Shown: positions 63,174-64,000 of the stretch, one piece after another
Layout of the letters: every line of letters begins with the position of its first letter
Numbering within the stretch: the first letter of the stretch is position 1
Assembly: GCF_021389955.1 (NCBI RefSeq)
Contig: NZ_CP089980.1
Location: forward strand, 62,001 to 126,000
DNA: 64,000 nt
Reading direction: 5' to 3'
Origin: Fulvivirga maritima
Lineage (GTDB): Bacteria; Bacteroidota; Bacteroidia; Cytophagales; Cyclobacteriaceae
The notes under the pieces: generated by a model
What the model saw: the letters and a program-made list of their open reading frames with translations, nothing else
Databases searched by the model: none
Told to the model about the DNA's origin: nothing
Made by a program: the position numbers and the translations under genes

Positions 63174-64000
63174 ATGGCTGAGCGAATAAAAATATCCTCT
63201 TCCCCATCAAACTTTGAAGAAATTGTAGAATCGCTAGATGATATGATTTATGAGCTGGATAATAATGGCTGTTTTAAATATGCCAATGCCAGCTTAGTAA
63301 AATATTCTGGTTATTCTAAAGAGGAACTTCAGCATATACCTTATTATAAAATAGTAAAGCAAGAACAGCGAGATGAGCTGGTTCACTTCTATAAAGACCA
63401 ACGCGACAAGAAACAGGCAGACTCCTACTTTGAATTTATAATGATTTCAAAAAATGGAGATGAGATATGGGTAGGGCAAAATGTGCATATGAGTTTCCAT
63501 GAGGAAATTGTAACATCCATTAGGGCTGTAGCCAGGAATGTTAATCACTTTAAAAACACCAAAAAAAACCTCCTTAACAATGAGTCTCGGCTCGATGAGT
63601 TAATTGCTCATATCGATTTGTTTAACCAAATGACTCTTTCACTGCATTTAAGTGAACAGGAGCAAATACACCAGGCCATTGAAATATTATCGACTTACTT
63701 CGAACTGCCCTTGGGTATAGTGTGTAAGATTGAAAATGATCATTTTCAAATTATCGATTATTATAGTGGCAACACAGAAGTAACAATAAACTCAGAAGTC
63801 GCCCTCAAAAACACTTATTGCGTTCTTCCTTACGAAGAAAAGAAAATTATATCCATTGAAGACACGGCTAAATCAAGCTATAAAGAGCGTGATGGCTTTG
63901 CTAACTTCAAAATAAGAACCTTTATAGGTGTACCTATCTGGGTTAATGGAAACTGCTATGGTTCCTTTAACCTACTATCACCAACTCCGAAAAACACTCC
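63174..64000 (+). CDS. PAS-GAF sensor protein, partial
   Basis: The ORF runs to the window end without a stop (275 codons). It begins MAERIKISSSPSNFEEIVES, has a PAS domain (about 15-140, with DDMIYELDNNGCFKYANASLV and WVGQNVHMSF), a linker coiled coil and the start of a GAF domain (about 160 onward, LPLGIVCKIENDHFQIIDYY). The output domain lies beyond the edge; a histidine kinase is most likely. It senses a small molecule or light by PAS and GAF. Confidence 0.8.
   Translation, partial: MAERIKISSSPSNFEEIVESLDDMIYELDNNGCFKYANASLVKYSGYSKEELQHIPYYKIVKQEQRDELVHFYKDQRDKKQADSYFEFIMISKNGDEIWVGQNVHMSFHEEIVTSIRAVARNVNHFKNTKKNLLNNESRLDELIAHIDLFNQMTLSLHLSEQEQIHQAIEILSTYFELPLGIVCKIENDHFQIIDYYSGNTEVTINSEVALKNTYCVLPYEEKKIISIEDTAKSSYKERDGFANFKIRTFIGVPIWVNGNCYGSFNLLSPTPKNT

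Noticed and set aside
1-64000. tRNA, rRNA, riboswitch or CRISPR features
   Set aside because: I saw no cloverleaf, no rRNA core sequence, no regularly spaced direct repeats and no recognisable riboswitch leader. A covariance-model scan would be decisive.

Overview
The window is a low-GC chromosomal segment from a member of the Bacteroidota, most likely a marine-type Cytophagales (Fulvivirga/Marivirga-like). The assignment is inferred from GldC, SusC-style TonB receptors with a CarboxypepD_reg domain, DUF3857/transglutaminase proteins, DUF3098 next to ftsX and uppP, an sdhCAB operon without sdhD, absence of Shine-Dalgarno sequences, and TAnnTTTG-type -7 promoter elements. No rRNA, tRNA, CRISPR array or intact insertion sequence was found.

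Layout. 1-8953: two DUF3857/transglutaminase exported proteins, a beta/gamma-crystallin lipoprotein, a purple-acid-phosphatase-like enzyme, an Imm42-like immunity protein, a lipoprotein and an M48 peptidase. 9277-20286: an accessory island of short-chain dehydrogenases (SDR) and AraC regulators, with DUF1304, an Atu4866-domain protein and a tetR::DUF1348 deletion fusion. 20287-31422: a repeat-rich spacer, small membrane proteins, a Qnr-like pentapeptide protein with an AraC/GyrI regulator, a MacB/FtsX-type permease, a DUF4198-PepSY operon (probably metal uptake), one more SDR and a REC-HATPase signalling protein. 31758-38217: an eight-gene operon joining a YbjN-like protein, PspA, DUF4178, a DUF1190-like tail protein, DUF350, an aminopropyltransferase, S-adenosylmethionine decarboxylase and a K+ channel. 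38362-54559: Ste24 protease, sdhCAB, MFS transporter, XRE-S24 repressor with its operators, pcm, thioesterase, K+-type membrane pyrophosphatase, an ECF sigma factor with a putative membrane partner, and ftsX-DUF3098-uppP. 54559-64000: truB, ribF, acetoacetyl-CoA synthetase, gldC, a TonB receptor with an SGNH-hydrolase lipoprotein, and the start of a PAS/GAF sensor.

The operon at 31758-38217 is the most interesting system: polyamine synthesis, membrane-stress coating by PspA and K+ flux appear to be co-expressed. It resembles the enterobacterial yjfIJKLMC genes but carries polyamine synthesis in place of the ATP-grasp ligase. 

Six genes are split by a single extra base, five of them in homopolymers and several in genes expected to be essential or core (sdhC, sdhB, uppP). 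This points to sequence error in the assembly rather than gene loss; these are annotated as single genes. The tetR::DUF1348 fusion is different: it is a real-looking deletion with an 8-bp microhomology at the junction.
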